Below, in pieces: positions 1 through 11,491 of a DNA stretch of 64,000 nucleotides. This stretch comes from Galbula dea (Eukaryota; Chordata; Aves; Piciformes; Galbulidae). The stretch is taken from the NCBI GenBank assembly GCA_013399015.1, contig VWZX01001149.1, positions 770,385 to 834,384 of the forward strand. Reading direction: 5' to 3'. The position numbers and the translations under genes were made by a program. The notes below the pieces were generated by a model. The model was not told the DNA's origin. It saw only the letters and a program-made list of their open reading frames with translations, and did not search any database. Position 1 is the first letter of the stretch. Every line of letters begins with the position of its first letter.

Positions 1-192
1 AGATAAGAAAAGAGTCTTTCCACAAGTATAAAAGGTGGAAACCTTTGTAAAAGAGGGGAGTCATTGTTTACTAACGCAAACGTGAGCAGCAGGTGCCGCA
101 GTTCATCTTGCTAGGAGCTTCTCCTTGGAAAGAATCCATGTTGTGGAGCTTTTGCATGCACTTAACTGGAACAAAGCTTGCTGAATGTCTTC
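1..192 (-). other. CNIH1: CNIH1 3' UTR, start of, running off the window
   Basis: Sequence directly after the CNIH1 stop codon in the direction of transcription. I see no AATAAA on the minus strand here, so the polyadenylation site should lie outside the left edge. Confidence 0.7.
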
Positions 193-220
193 TTAAGAGC
201 TCACCAGAACATAAATCATG
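193..220 (-). CDS. CNIH1: CNIH1 coding exon 5 (C-terminus and stop)
   Basis: A 28-nt coding piece: one base completes Gly136, then MIYVLVSS and a TAA stop (193-195). The acceptor is TTTTCCAG. It is found by matching the conserved cornichon C-terminus and by exact phase. Confidence 0.95.
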
Positions 221-3200
221 CTGGAAAAGAAATATAAATGTTAAGATGCATCATTTGATTAGCAATAGTCATTGAATTCTACAGGAACGAATCCATGAGG
301 GATACGGGAAAGCTGGGGAAGGGTCCAGAGCACAAGTGTGGTGAGGAGCAGCTGAGGGAACTGGGGTTGGTTAGGCTGGAGAAGAGGAGGCTCAGGGGAG
401 ACCTTCTCACTCTCTCCAACTCCCTGAAAGGAGGCTGTAGCAAGGTGAGGGTTGTTGCTGCAGTGAGCTCTACAAGCCCAGTTCTAGCCTGCAGGACAGG
501 CAGGTAACCCATCATCAGCATGGGGGGTTCTCTTCTCCCAGGTGACTAGCAATAGGACAAGAGGAAATGGTCTCAAGTTGCACCAAGGGGGAGGTTCAGG
601 TTGGCTATTAGGAAAAATTTCTTCACTGAAAGAGTGGTTAAGCATTGGCCCAGGCTGCCCAGGGCACTGGTAGGGTCTCCATCCCTGGAGGTGTTCAGAC
701 AAGACAGATGTGGCATTTCATGACACAGTTTAGTGGCATGGTGGTGTTGGGTCAACAGTTGGACTTGATGATCTTAGAGGTCTTTTCTAACTTTAATGAT
801 TCTATGATGATTCTATGATTGCAACTGAAGATTTTACACAAGACACATCAGAAGGGCACTATAAAGCATGACATGAACTGATGCAACAACCAGCTGTCAC
901 TAAAGCCAGTGATGTTGTAACAGGGAGACCTGTATAAATGCATGTTGAAAGCCTGAGCTCCTCCAGCTATGCTCTAAGAAGAGCAGCATGCTGAGAGGAA
1001 AGAGGACAGTAGACCACTGCTGGTGCCATGCCACCAGAGCCATGTGAACACCAAGCAGAGAGCTGGCTTTGGCTTGAAGGAAGAACTGGGAGGAGGAACC
1101 AGGTGGTGGCACTGACTCTTGGACCTCCTACCCCTTTTAACTCTTGGAATGACTCTTCTACCTTTGACTCAACAAAAATCACATATAGATTAAAATATCT
1201 ACTCTAAAAACATCAGTGGGCCCAGTTGCTTAATGAAAATACTGGGGGGGTTGGGGGAGAGGTTGTTATATTATGCTTTAAAGACAAAAAGTTTGAAGCT
1301 TTCAAGCCTCCAGTCATGGTACACAGATTCAAAATAGTAATTCTGACCAAATTAAGACTTGTGGATTGAAACAGAATGTTTGGCAGTTGTGGATTCTTTT
1401 TCTATGAAGTTGGCATTTTACATAGTCCTGTGTACAAAATCTCTGTTGTGCACTGAAATAAGATTTCTGACTGAAGATTAGATGGGAGAGAGAGGAAAAA
1501 AAAAACTTACCCATATAGGTAGTAAAAAAATGATAGAAGGTAGAATGCTAATTTGCACCATCCTTCTTTCTGGCAATAGGCTAAAATATCTGCATTCATG
1601 ATGGTTGTAGGATCATACAGACCAGGGCCACTCATCACAGGTCTACTCATGTACCTGAAAGTGATGCACAGTTAGTTTTCTGGTGATGGTGATGGGAAAC
1701 ATTGGTTCCTGCCCCCCACCCACCAAGTAATACCAGAACTGAGACAAGGAATCACATCCCTGAGGGCAAAGTCCCTCAGCTCCATGGAGGGGATGGCTAA
1801 GGGCAAGGGCAACAGGAAGCTCTCAACTAGATGTGCCTATGGAAGAGCTTTCACAGACTCTAATCTCTTTCCAGTGGTGCCCAGGGACAGGCCAAGGGGC
1901 ACTGGGCACAAATTGGAACCCAGGAGGTTCCATCTGAACAGGAGGAAAAATCTTCTTTGCTGTGAGGGTTGCTGAGCCCTGGCCCAGGCTGCCTAGAGAG
2001 GTTGTGGAGTCTCCTTCTCTGGGGAGGTTCCAAACCCATCTGGATGTGATCCTGTGCATCCTGCCCTAGGGAAACCTGCTTTAGCAGGGGAGTTGGACTA
2101 GATGATCCCCAGAGGTCCCTCCCAACCCATACCAGTCTGGGATTCTGGGACAGACAGTGCTGCAACAGCTCACCTCAACCTTAAACCATGCTGAACTCTG
2201 GTACACCAAAAGGAAAACAGGATCAACTTACAAATAAGTGAAAAATGGGATTCCTTATGAAAGGATTGGACAAGCTGGAGAAGAGACCAATGTCTAACCC
2301 TACATAACCCACAGCCTCTGCTCTTTAATGAAACACATGCTGGCTGCCATGCAGAAGGAATACTCATACTGGTCAATAAAAAATGACCCTGAAATGGTAG
2401 TTTACTGCAGGCTGCTAGCAAAAGGAACAGTTCCTGCCTCCCCAGCTCCAATTCCTCCTCACACCAGGACTAGCACAGCTCCAGCCACACAGTGAGAGCT
2501 CTTCTGCTGGGTCACACTTCAAGCAAAGCATCCCCTTGCATAGGAAGAACACCAGCAGCAGGAGCAGCAGCGCCTGTGTCTCAGCGGTAGGAGGAAAGCA
2601 GGAGCCTCACTTCTGCTGGAGATCCACACCAGGAACCTGCAGTGCTAGCAGACCTCTGACATGCCACCTCTTCCACACACATAGCACAACTCCATTCTTG
2701 CACAGCACAAGAGAACAACAAATCAAAATGACAGAGAAAGCAAAGTGATGGTTCCTATTTTATAGCCATGAGGTAAACTTCCTCGCTGTCGTACCAGAAA
2801 GCATCTTTATTTGCCAAAGACACAGACCACTTCACAGGAAGCACTGCAACAGGAGAATGAGCAACAATTAACATGAGTACAGAGATACCAGACTCATCAA
2901 TATTACCTCCAAATATGATAAGCCAACAAAGGCATATTGAGACCCAGTGTAAGCCACTCTGCTGCACAGAGAAACATAACACAGAAGAATGCATGGATGA
3001 GGTACTCTGGAAGGACAAGCTGGAAAAGAAAAACATGAGTTAGAAACTGTGATAACTCCAAGCAAAATGTGTGGAGTCTACTCTATTTTGGAGGTAAGCT
3101 ATGGTTTAAAAGAAACAGTACTGAAAATGAACACTAACAAGAACAAGACTGCAGAGAGTGAAAACAGCAACCAGCAGTATGTGCACTGCTGTTTTCACAT

Positions 3201-6200
3201 GACACTCATGAACCAAGAAGATATAGTTATCAAATTAAATGCTCAGATCAATAATTTAAGAGAAGCAATCAAAAAAAAAATTAAGTGCACTGTTAACAGA
3301 TTCCACACTTTGTGACCTTCACAACAAAAGAGATCACTGAGATATTTCTGCTCATGCAACAGTGAAATATCAGTAGGAAACATGCTCCATGTAACAGTTT
3401 AGAGGCAAAAAGATGGGTTGTGTTTTCCTTCTTTACAGCTTTGTTTTGGTATTCCCAATTTTTCAATTCAGTCTATTGCCAAAATGTGAGATCCTGGGCA
3501 GAACTTCATCAACCCAAACCAGCAGTGAGGCCATTCTGCAGCCCAGTCTGCCCAGAGACAAGCACTGAGCTGCCAACAGCAGCAACGCACAGAGAACTCT
3601 GGGCGTGTGAGCCAGCTTCATTCTTCTTCCCCAGTACCTAATGTGCATGCTTTAGAGCATCATGCTGTCTTGCAGAAGCCCACAGAGCTAATTATCACTT
3701 GACTAAGAAATTAGAGAAAGCATGAAATGCTTTAGGTGGCATTAGTGTTGTTAATAAGAATAATTATGGAGAGGTACATAGATTAAACACATGCAAAGAG
3801 CCAGTAAAATCTCAGCCCCAACAGAGGAGTTAAAATTTTCTACAACAAGCTACCCAAAGCAATATAATTTACTCCTTTATCACCCAATTCAGAAAGAAGC
3901 AGATCTGTAAGCTTATGGCTTCTCATCTCAGGACCATTAAAATATTTCCTCATCAAAAATATTCCATTTTTACCCAAGGACTTCAAATGTCTATGTGTCT
4001 GTGCAGGCATAGACACACACACCCCCACACACTCTGCCCCAGTGAGATCACAGCTGGGGTAGTGTCCAGGTCTGGGCTCCACACCTCAAGAGAGACAAGG
4101 AACTACTGCAGAGAGTCCAGCAGAGGCTCGGGAGAAGCTGAAGGGAGGAGGAAAGGCTGAGAGCCCTGGGGCTGCTTAGCCTGGAGAGGAGCAGCCCCAG
4201 AGGGGATCTGCTCAGTGCTGAGCAGGATCTAAAGGGTGGGGGCAAGAGGCCAGACTCTGCTCAGTGGTGCCCAGGGACAGGCCAAGGAGCAATGGGCACA
4301 AACTGGAACCCAGGAGGTTCCATCTGAACAGGAGGGTAAAATTCTTTCCTGTGAGGGTTAGAAAGCACTGGCTGAGGCTGCCCAGAGAGGCTGTGGGTTC
4401 TCCTTCTCTGAAGAAATCACAAACCTGCCTGGACATGATCCTGGGCAACCTGCTCTAGGTGCCCCTGCTTCAGCAGGTGGTTGGACTAGATGATTCCCCA
4501 GAGGTCCCTTCCAACCCCAGCCAGTCTGGGATCTCTGAAAATACACTCTGCCCCTCTTTTTTCTGTAGTATGACTAATGCTGCATAGGATGACTACACTA
4601 AAGTTTCCATGGTTTATACTTTCTTTTTTCATTCTCTCTAAGCAGAGAGACTTCTTCTTTGAAATTCCCAAAATATCCTCCTAGAGGTCTAAAAACTAAC
4701 AACAGACATTCTCACCACCTCCTTTACTGCAACATTCTGCTTCTCTCAGTGAAGAATACCAAACAAAGCAAACTTGCATCAACAACAACAACAATAAGCC
4801 CTCAGACACAAAATGTTTCAAGTAAATATTTTCATCCAGATTCTTGTTTGTATACTTACCATTTACAACCTGGCAATTTATTTAGAGTACAGCAACAACC
4901 CTAACCAAAACACAAGCCATTTGGCAGCCTGCTGAGACAGATTTACCAGGTCTGAAAAATCTGTAGTTTATGTCACTATCCATCTGAAAACACATTTTGC
5001 TTTATTGTGTTTATGATACCCAACTCCCTCAGCAGAGTATCTGTTGCTTTCAAACCTACCACCCTTTATCCTCCCTAAAGGGAAATGAACTGCATCCTAT
5101 TCTGCCCTGATATTTATCAAGAGAAGCGAGGGAGGAAGAAATCTTGTTGCTGAGAGGAGACAGGACTATAATAAGAGCAGGGAAGAAGAGGTTTCATAGT
5201 GTACTAAGCAGTTACTATTTTGGGCTAATCTTTCTTCTGAGGTGTCTCAATTCCTAGCAGGATTTTTGATTCTTTGCAGAGGAAAACATCACTTTGGTGG
5301 TTTTTTGTCCAGCATCATTTCCCAGATCCTTTCAAGTGTCTGGATCTGAACTGCAATTTCAGTGGCTAATCTACTTTCACAAGGACAGCAAATATTAAGT
5401 TATTTCATACTGTCAATTCACAAAGCTACCATAGAAATAAAGACTCCATGCATGTGGGTTAACAGAAGGTTAAGATTGGCATTAAACATGCTTATTGTAA
5501 TACTCCAGAGCTTGCAGTTAAGATCATAATGCATAAATGTAATGAGGCTTTGCCTTCCCCCAGACTGTAGCAGAAATGACTGTAGAACAGACCAAGCAAG
5601 GGAAACTGTTAGATGCACAGCTATCTGAGCAGCAAACCTCACTCTCTGCAATACACTCTTCTGCCTCTCACCTCTTCTCCTCCCCACCCCTTCTCATGCT
5701 GGAATGCTCACTGTAAATTTATGTGCTCCAACACACATTTTGCCCCACCCCCCAGCTACTCTAAATTCATTTTTCATTTGCATCATTGACTTAATTCTTC
5801 AAAACATGATGAAGTTACCACCCAGGCTGCACTCTGCATTCTACCTCAGCCTGGGCACACACCAAGCCAAAGTAAAAACCATGAGAAATGCACAAAAAAA
5901 CCCCACTCTGCTGTAACAAAGTATGTGCTCTTTAACAAGCATCCCTTTTATTATTGGCCTGCTACAGATGCAAGTGAAGAGTTTGCCTCAATTTTTTTCC
6001 CCATAAACTAAGGAGTGCCAGAGTGCATCCAAGAGGCCACCAAGATACACTCCTGATCCTGGAACATGAAAGAAAAGAGTGAAGATAACACCTATCACAT
6101 TATGCCCAACTCAGTCCTCAAAGATGATCAGAATTTACTTGGTTAATATAATCTAATCTCAGAGTTGAATAAATCTTGCTTGAAAAGCACTATTTATACC

Positions 6201-8458
6201 TCTCTGAAGTTACTTCAGCTGATCCCTAGGACACATAACAGGCATTTAACAGTTTTCCCCACTTCACTGGGTAAGCAAGCAGAATTGTTTAGCACAAAAC
6301 ATGGAAATCCATGAAGTTGTTCTGAATCCCAACAAACAAACCACGAGCAGATGAACAGGCACACTAAACAAAACAGCTTCATAGTATTACAAATGTTCCT
6401 AACCAAATGAAAGGGGAGGGGCAGGAAAACAAGTTAAAACTGAAAAGCAGTACACACCTTTAATGCAATTTTGACTCTTTTAATCTTTTTGACCTTTTCA
6501 ACTGTCTTTGTGCCGAAAATGTAGAAAGCAGATTGAAAGAATGTTAGTGTGACAGCTGACAAGATCAGATTAATAACAGTCAGAATAGTCAACTTGAAAG
6601 TAAAGAAGCAGACAAAGAATTTTCCCTACAACTGGTACCAAACAGCTAGGTTCTGTCAACCCCAATGCTATCCTGTAGCCTACTTTGATTCTATTGAGAG
6701 AACACTAAAAATAAGCAATTTACTTGTATTTCTTTAAAGAACTGGTTAGTGTGCTACTTACAGGGTTGAGTGTATTACACTGATCTATGGGATTCTTGTA
6801 ATCAGTCTTCAGCTCATCAAATGCTATAATCTAGGAAAAAAAAATGAAACAGTTGTGATTCTTCTGTCCAGGAGCCATAATGTATTTTAAGCACAAAAAG
6901 TACCATTTTGGCCCAGAGTTGTAACATTCCACTGCTGCCATTCTAGTCAGCAACATCACTTCTCCAGAGTCCTAATGTCATAAACCCAGAGGTAAGACAC
7001 ATTTGAAACAGACTGTAAAAAACAAGTAAGCAGAAGACACTTCAGGCATTCAATTCTCTCTGCCCAACACTCTACCTTTTCACCTCTCCACCAGCAACAA
7101 ACTTCCAACATCCCCTTCAGCAGCTTTTAACCCTGCTCACTGTACACAGGCCTCCTTCATGCACTGACCCCAAACCTCACAAGCAACTCTCTTGGTTGCC
7201 AGCAGGAGCTTGACCCAGGGATCATTAATCAAGAAAAGACAACAGCAATCTTAAAAGCAGCCCAATGTTTTGTTTCATTACTCCCAAAGTAAATGCCAAC
7301 CCCACACATAGGTCCAAAAAGTGTATCCCTAAAAACCAGACACTTAACCTTTTCACACCACAAAAAAATCAGAGAGGGAGCATGAAACACAACAAAAGAC
7401 ACTTCCACAGAACAAATGTCATACCAAACATTAAAAGAGCAACTTATTATGAATAGGAGATTAACTGATATTCATATAAGCCCCAATATGCTTAGAGGAC
7501 AGGGCTAGTATGACAGCACAAGGCTTTGTGTTAAAGATAACTACAAAGCTTGAAACAGTGCCACGAACAACATCCTCCTTTGGTCCTCTCTTTGGGCAGT
7601 GTCCCACAGCAGAGCCATGGTAGGTTCCCATTTGGCTCTCCCTGTGTCTGGCTCAAAACAGAAAACTCCAAAAATAGTCTTTTTTTTGTTTTAAATCTCA
7701 AAAACTAAGTCTCACTATAAAGCAAGAAAAGAATGCCACACTTCATCCATTATCACTGTTTAATAAGCAGCCCAATGGACTTCAGACTAAAACATTTTCC
7801 ATCGCTATTTTAAAGAGGCTGCACCCATTTAAAACACCGTTTAACAAAACGGATGTATATTAGGATTTGAAAATCCATTTTATCCGTATACAAGTACTGG
7901 CAGACTTCCAGCTCCTCAAGAGAAGGACAAAGGTGGGGACCAGACGTGATCCCACTGCTCCGTGACGCCAGGCTATGCCCGGGGGAGCGGCACAGGCCCT
8001 CACCGGGACAACCCTTCCGAAATGACGCTGGGCACCCCACAAGCCCCCAGGGAAAGAAGAGAGCCCCAAGAGCCTCCTGCCCCTTTGTGGGGATACCCTT
8101 TAGGATAGACGGGGAGACACAGCCCGGGCTCGGTCCCCGCGGCCTACGGCGGCCTCCGCAGAGGAGGGGCCCGGGAACTCCCAGAGCCTCCAGATGGGGA
8201 ATGGCGGCAGCTCCGCGGGGAAGAGCCACATCAGCAGACCCCGCTCCCAGCCCGGCCCGGCAGCCGTTTCCTCAGCCCCGGCGGCGGGAGGGAAGGAGAG
8301 GCGGAAGGCGGCCCCTGAGGCCGCGCGGGAGGGACGGTGTTGAGGATCCCTCACCGCCTCTCCACACAGACACTCACATGCCAGATGGCGAAAAAGATGA
8401 GAGCGGCGGTGAGCAGCAGAGCCAGCATATAGCAGAAGGCGGCGAACGTGAAGGCCAT
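193..8458 (-). CDS. CNIH1: CNIH1, cornichon family ER cargo receptor 1 (5 coding exons)
   Basis: Cornichon proteins are small membrane proteins of the ER and early Golgi that load transmembrane cargo such as TGF-alpha-type growth factor precursors into COPII vesicles. I rebuilt the coding region on the minus strand as five exons: 8378-8458, 6762-6830, 2907-3019, 1511-1654 and 193-220. They sum to 435 nt, or 144 aa plus stop, the same length as human CNIH1. All introns have GT-AG ends and joining restores every split codon (Arg88, Gly136). Hydrophobic segments lie at about residues 1-27, 55-87 and 119-143. The conserved middle reads GLYDPTTIMNADILAYCQKE and the protein ends in MIYVLVSS. The start sits in a strong Kozak context, GCCGCCATGG. 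CNIH2/3 are excluded because they carry an extra loop insertion in the central region. The next gene, GMFB, is on the same strand, as in human 14q22. I recognise the protein with high confidence; the function is family knowledge. Confidence 0.97.
301..820 (+). mobile_element. CR1 LINE fragment, in CNIH1 intron 4
   Basis: Carries the CR1 3'-region signature: GAGCAGCTGAGGGAACTGGG, then AGGAAAAATTTCTTCACTG, then a CAGGCTGCCCAGGG block. It ends in the tail repeat ATGATTCTATGATGATTCTATG. It is 5'-truncated and lies antisense to CNIH1. About 100 bp near 440-540 diverge from the other copies. Confidence 0.93.
1511..1654 (-). CDS. CNIH1: CNIH1 coding exon 4
   Basis: Completes Arg88 and codes residues 89-135 plus two bases of Gly136. 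It includes GLYDPTTIMNADILAY and the start of the last membrane segment (KLAFYLLSFFYYLY). It has a CAG acceptor and a GTAAGT donor. Confidence 0.97.
1870..2150 (+). mobile_element. CR1 LINE fragment, in CNIH1 intron 3
   Basis: Matches other copies here from CAGTGGTGCCCAGGGACAGG to TTGGACTAGATGATCCCCAG and the terminal CAGTCTGGGATTCTGGGA. This is the subfamily ending in CAGTCTGGGATTCTG. It is 5'-truncated and antisense to CNIH1. Confidence 0.92.
2907..3019 (-). CDS. CNIH1: CNIH1 coding exon 3
   Basis: Codes residues 51-87 plus two bases of Arg88. The translation starts LVLPEYLIHAFFCVMF and includes CAAEWLTLGLNMPLLAYHIW, a long hydrophobic stretch. The acceptor is TTTTCCAG and the donor GTAATA. 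Confidence 0.97.
4034..4536 (+). mobile_element. CR1 LINE fragment, in CNIH1 intron 2
   Basis: About 500 bp of CR1 3' region, same subfamily as the copies at 1870 and 8761: TCCAGGTCTGGGCTCC, GGGGATCTGCTCAGTGCTGA and a CCAGCCAGTCTGGGA end. It is close in sequence to the copy at 8761-9452. Confidence 0.93.
6762..6830 (-). CDS. CNIH1: CNIH1 coding exon 2
   Basis: Codes residues 28-50, starting IIAFDELKTDYKNPIDQ and ending NTLNP, a hydrophilic segment following the first membrane helix. It has a CTAG acceptor, a GTAAGT donor and phase 0 at both ends. Confidence 0.97.
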
Positions 8459-8700
8459 GGCGGCGGGGCCGGGCGAACCGCGGCGGGGCCGGGAGCGGCG
8501 CGAGGGATGCCGGGCGCGATCATTCACCGCCGGGACAGGCCCGCAGCCGCCATCCCGCAACGCCCTGCACCGCCGCGAGCGCCCTCTGCCGGGAACCGCC
8601 GGCACCGCGCCCGCCGCCATTTTGTCGTGGGGGTGTTTGTCTTCTCGCCAGCGAGGGTAAGCTGCGGTGAGCGGCTGTGTGAGGGGCGGGGAGTGCAAAT
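7930..8700 (-). promoter_or_regulatory. CNIH1: CNIH1 CpG-island promoter
   Basis: Base composition switches to GC-rich and CpG-dense, covering CNIH1 exon 1 and its upstream flank, unlike the AT-rich surroundings. On the minus strand an AAAATGGCGGC motif (8613-8623) matches YY1 elements, which usually sit just downstream of a start site. Transcription therefore probably begins at about 8625-8640; this is inference. No TATA box is evident. Long open frames on both strands here are a side effect of the GC content. Confidence 0.8.
8378..8458 (-). CDS. CNIH1: CNIH1 coding exon 1
   Basis: Codes residues 1-27, the first membrane segment (starts MAFTFAAFCYMLALLL, ends FFAIWH). The ATG reads from 8458 down. 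The donor GTGAGT follows directly at 8377. The exon ends in phase 0. Confidence 0.97.
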
Positions 8701-8760
8701 GTACCTCTGCAGCCCCTCGGGGCCAAACAGCAAGGAAAGACCGTGCGCCAGTATAGGCTA

Positions 8761-9452
8761 GGGGTTGACCTGCTGAAAAGCAGCTCCACAGATAAGGAAG
8801 TGTTTGTGGACAAGTTCACCGTGAACCAGCAATGTGCTCTTGTAGCCAAGAAGGTCAGGGGTGTCCTGGGGTGCAATAAGAATGTGATCAGCAGGTCCAG
8901 GGACGTTTTCCTCTCCCTCTGCTCTGGTCAGACCACAGCTGTAGTGTGTGTTTCCAGGTCTGGGCTCCCCACTCCAAGAGAGACGAGGAACTACTGCAGA
9001 GAGTCCAGCAGAGGCTAGGAAGATGCTGAGGGCAGTGGAGCATCTCTGGGAGGAAGAAAGTCTGAGGGCCCTGGGGCTGCTTAGCTTAGAGAGGAGCAGC
9101 CCCAGAGGGGATCTGCTCAGTGCTGAGCAAGATCGAAAGGGTGGGGGCAAGAGGCTGAGGCCAGACTCTCCTCAGTGATGCCCAGGGACAGGCCAAGGAG
9201 CAATGGGCACAAACTGGAACCCAGGAGGTTCCATCTGAACAGGAGGGTAAAATTCCTGTGAGGGTTAGAGAGCCCTGGCTGAGGCTGCCCAGAGAGGCTG
9301 TGGGTTCTCCTTCTCTGGAGAAATCACAAACCTGCCTGGACATGATCCTGGGCAACCTGCTCTAGGTGCCCCTGCTTCAGCAGGTGGATGGACTAGATGA
9401 TCCCCAGAGGTCCCTTCCAACCCCAGCCAGTCTGGGATTCTGTCATTCTGTG
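8761..9452 (+). mobile_element. CR1 LINE fragment beside the CNIH1 promoter
   Basis: About 690 bp of CR1. The left part matches the longer CR1 consensus (GTGAACCAGCAATGTGCTCT, then AGAAGGTCAGGGGTGTCCTGG). The rest matches the 4034-4536 copy, ending CAGTCTGGGATTCTGTCATTCTGTG. It begins about 120 bp beyond the inferred CNIH1 start site. Confidence 0.93.
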
Positions 9453-11394
9453 TAAAAATCAACCTGAAAATGGAATTTGGCCTAAAGATAGATAAGAAAA
9501 GTTTTTTCAGGGTAAAATATGGGAGACAGGCATGTGACCACAATAAATGTAATGCCCTGCCAGAGCAGATTACCTGGTAAGCATGAGTGATGTCTGGAGA
9601 AAAGGGAGATGGCAAATGTCCCTTAGGAAGAAAGAGTGGAGAAGGGTGTGCTGTGTGTGCCCCATAGTAAAGGGGTAACTGGTTCATACAATCCCAAACT
9701 GATACCATTTGGGGCTTGCTCAGAAATAGCAAGAAAAATAATTTGAGGAGAAAAACAACTGAGGAGAACATCCCATATTTTCCTTCAGCAAGGTGATGTA
9801 AAAGTCATTTCAGTTTTGAGCAATGACTTGTTGCACTGAAGGAAGGTCTGGGTGGTATTGCTGCAATCATCTCCTCCAGACAAGCAGCCTAAGTAATGAT
9901 TTCCATCCAAATAACAGATGCCACATAGTAAATAATGCTTTCTGGTGATATCTGCTGGAAAGCTTAACACACAATTAATTGTCACCATGAAAGATGAGCA
10001 GAACCTTTCTTTCCTTTACCAAAATATAGGGGGAAACTGTAGCAAATGAGCTGTTTGCAAACACCACGTTGATCTTTTGGTATGAAATCACTGGTCCACA
10101 AACCACTCCCATCAAAGCACTGCAGTGTCACTACAACCAATGAAAGGTCCTGTGAAACCCAGGAAACAGAGTTCAAAATGACTCTCAGTGAATATTAATT
10201 AAAAGGTAAGAAAACAAAAGAATGGATGAGGGCAGGGCAGGTACTGCAGTACAGACAGGTGACTGCAGCCAGCCCAGGCTCTGCCACAGGAGCCTTCTTG
10301 TCCCCTTCCAAGGGGCCAGGCAAGATGACAACCAGCAGGCAATGAGAACATCAGTAAGGGCTGAGCCTCTTGTGGTTTCCTTCCCTGCTGGGATGATAGG
10401 GCAGAGTAGGAAGAGAGCAACCACCATGGTGATGTTTTGCAGAGGAAAAGGTGTACCTTTTCTTGCTTGGGCTACCAACCTTGGGTAATGGAGAGGGTTG
10501 TTTTGCTGGCAGCTGGTACCACTAGTTCACACAGATGTGGCTCTGGAGCCCCTGGCAGTGCATCATGGCCACATCCTGACCACTCCTCATCCCTCACTCC
10601 TGAGGAGTGAGATAGAAACAACAGGGCACCAAAGTCTCCCTCTGCAACAACTTCATTTTCTACATATAACTCCACTGACACTTCCTTAGGCCTTATTTAT
10701 CAGCACACTGTTTATGTCTTACTTTGAGTAGCCTCAAGGTGCACAGTTACACTTAGTCCCAAGGCCATTTGACCAGAGTTTGCTGGAAGACCTGATGTTC
10801 AGTGTCCAAACTCCCCATTTGGCTTTTCCTAAGCCATCCAGGAGGGTCATTTGCACCACCAAATCTGTGGGAGGTAAAGAAACAGAGGATAGGTGCAGAG
10901 AGGCTGTTACACCTCAGACAGGGTCTTTGGTGCCAATATGGAAACAGCAGTTTTACCCATTCAAGTAGACACTTACTTAAAAAGGCACTAGATGTAGTGA
11001 CCACCCCTGCTTCAACTGTTATACCTAGAGTACCCCTGGTGACACAAAGCCCTGCAGAATTACAGATGCTTTGGCACTGAGTCTACTCACACTGTTCATG
11101 AAAGAGATCTAGCTTTCCACAAGACCCAGTACAAGCATCACCTGTAACAGAGAAATTTGTACTTCAAGGCACTAGGGAACTTTACCCAGGATTATACCAA
11201 GATGCTCTTGATAAAATAAGCCAAGGGTGTGGTGGCCATGTACTTGCATTTGCAATTAATGCTGGTTCTGCCTCAGGAATGCAATGTTTCATTACCTCTG
11301 ATGGTTGCATACCATCCAACTGCAATTATCTGGTCAGGAACTAAGTGGAAGGCAGCTGTAAGCTTGTGCAACAAGATCTTGAATGATGTGTTCA

Positions 11395-11491
11395 GGTGGT
11401 GCCTGGGGACATGGTTTAATAGTGGGCATGGTTGTGTTGGGTGGAGGATTGGACTAGATGATCTCAGAGGTCTTTTCCAACCCCAGTGATT
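11395..11491 (+). mobile_element. CR1 LINE 3' end, short
   Basis: Only the last ~100 bp remain: GGGGACATGGTTTAATAGTG, then GGATTGGACTAGATGATCTC and TCTTTTCCAACCCCAGTGAT. Strongly 5'-truncated. Confidence 0.85.

Noticed and set aside
3049..3315. 88-codon frame next to CNIH1 exon 3
   Set aside because: It is intronic and on the opposite strand, with no splice framing or recognisable homology.
7946..8761. 271-codon open frame on the plus strand over the CNIH1 promoter
   Set aside because: It lies in a CpG island antisense to exon 1, is rich in Arg, Pro and Gly as expected from GC bias, and matches no family I know.
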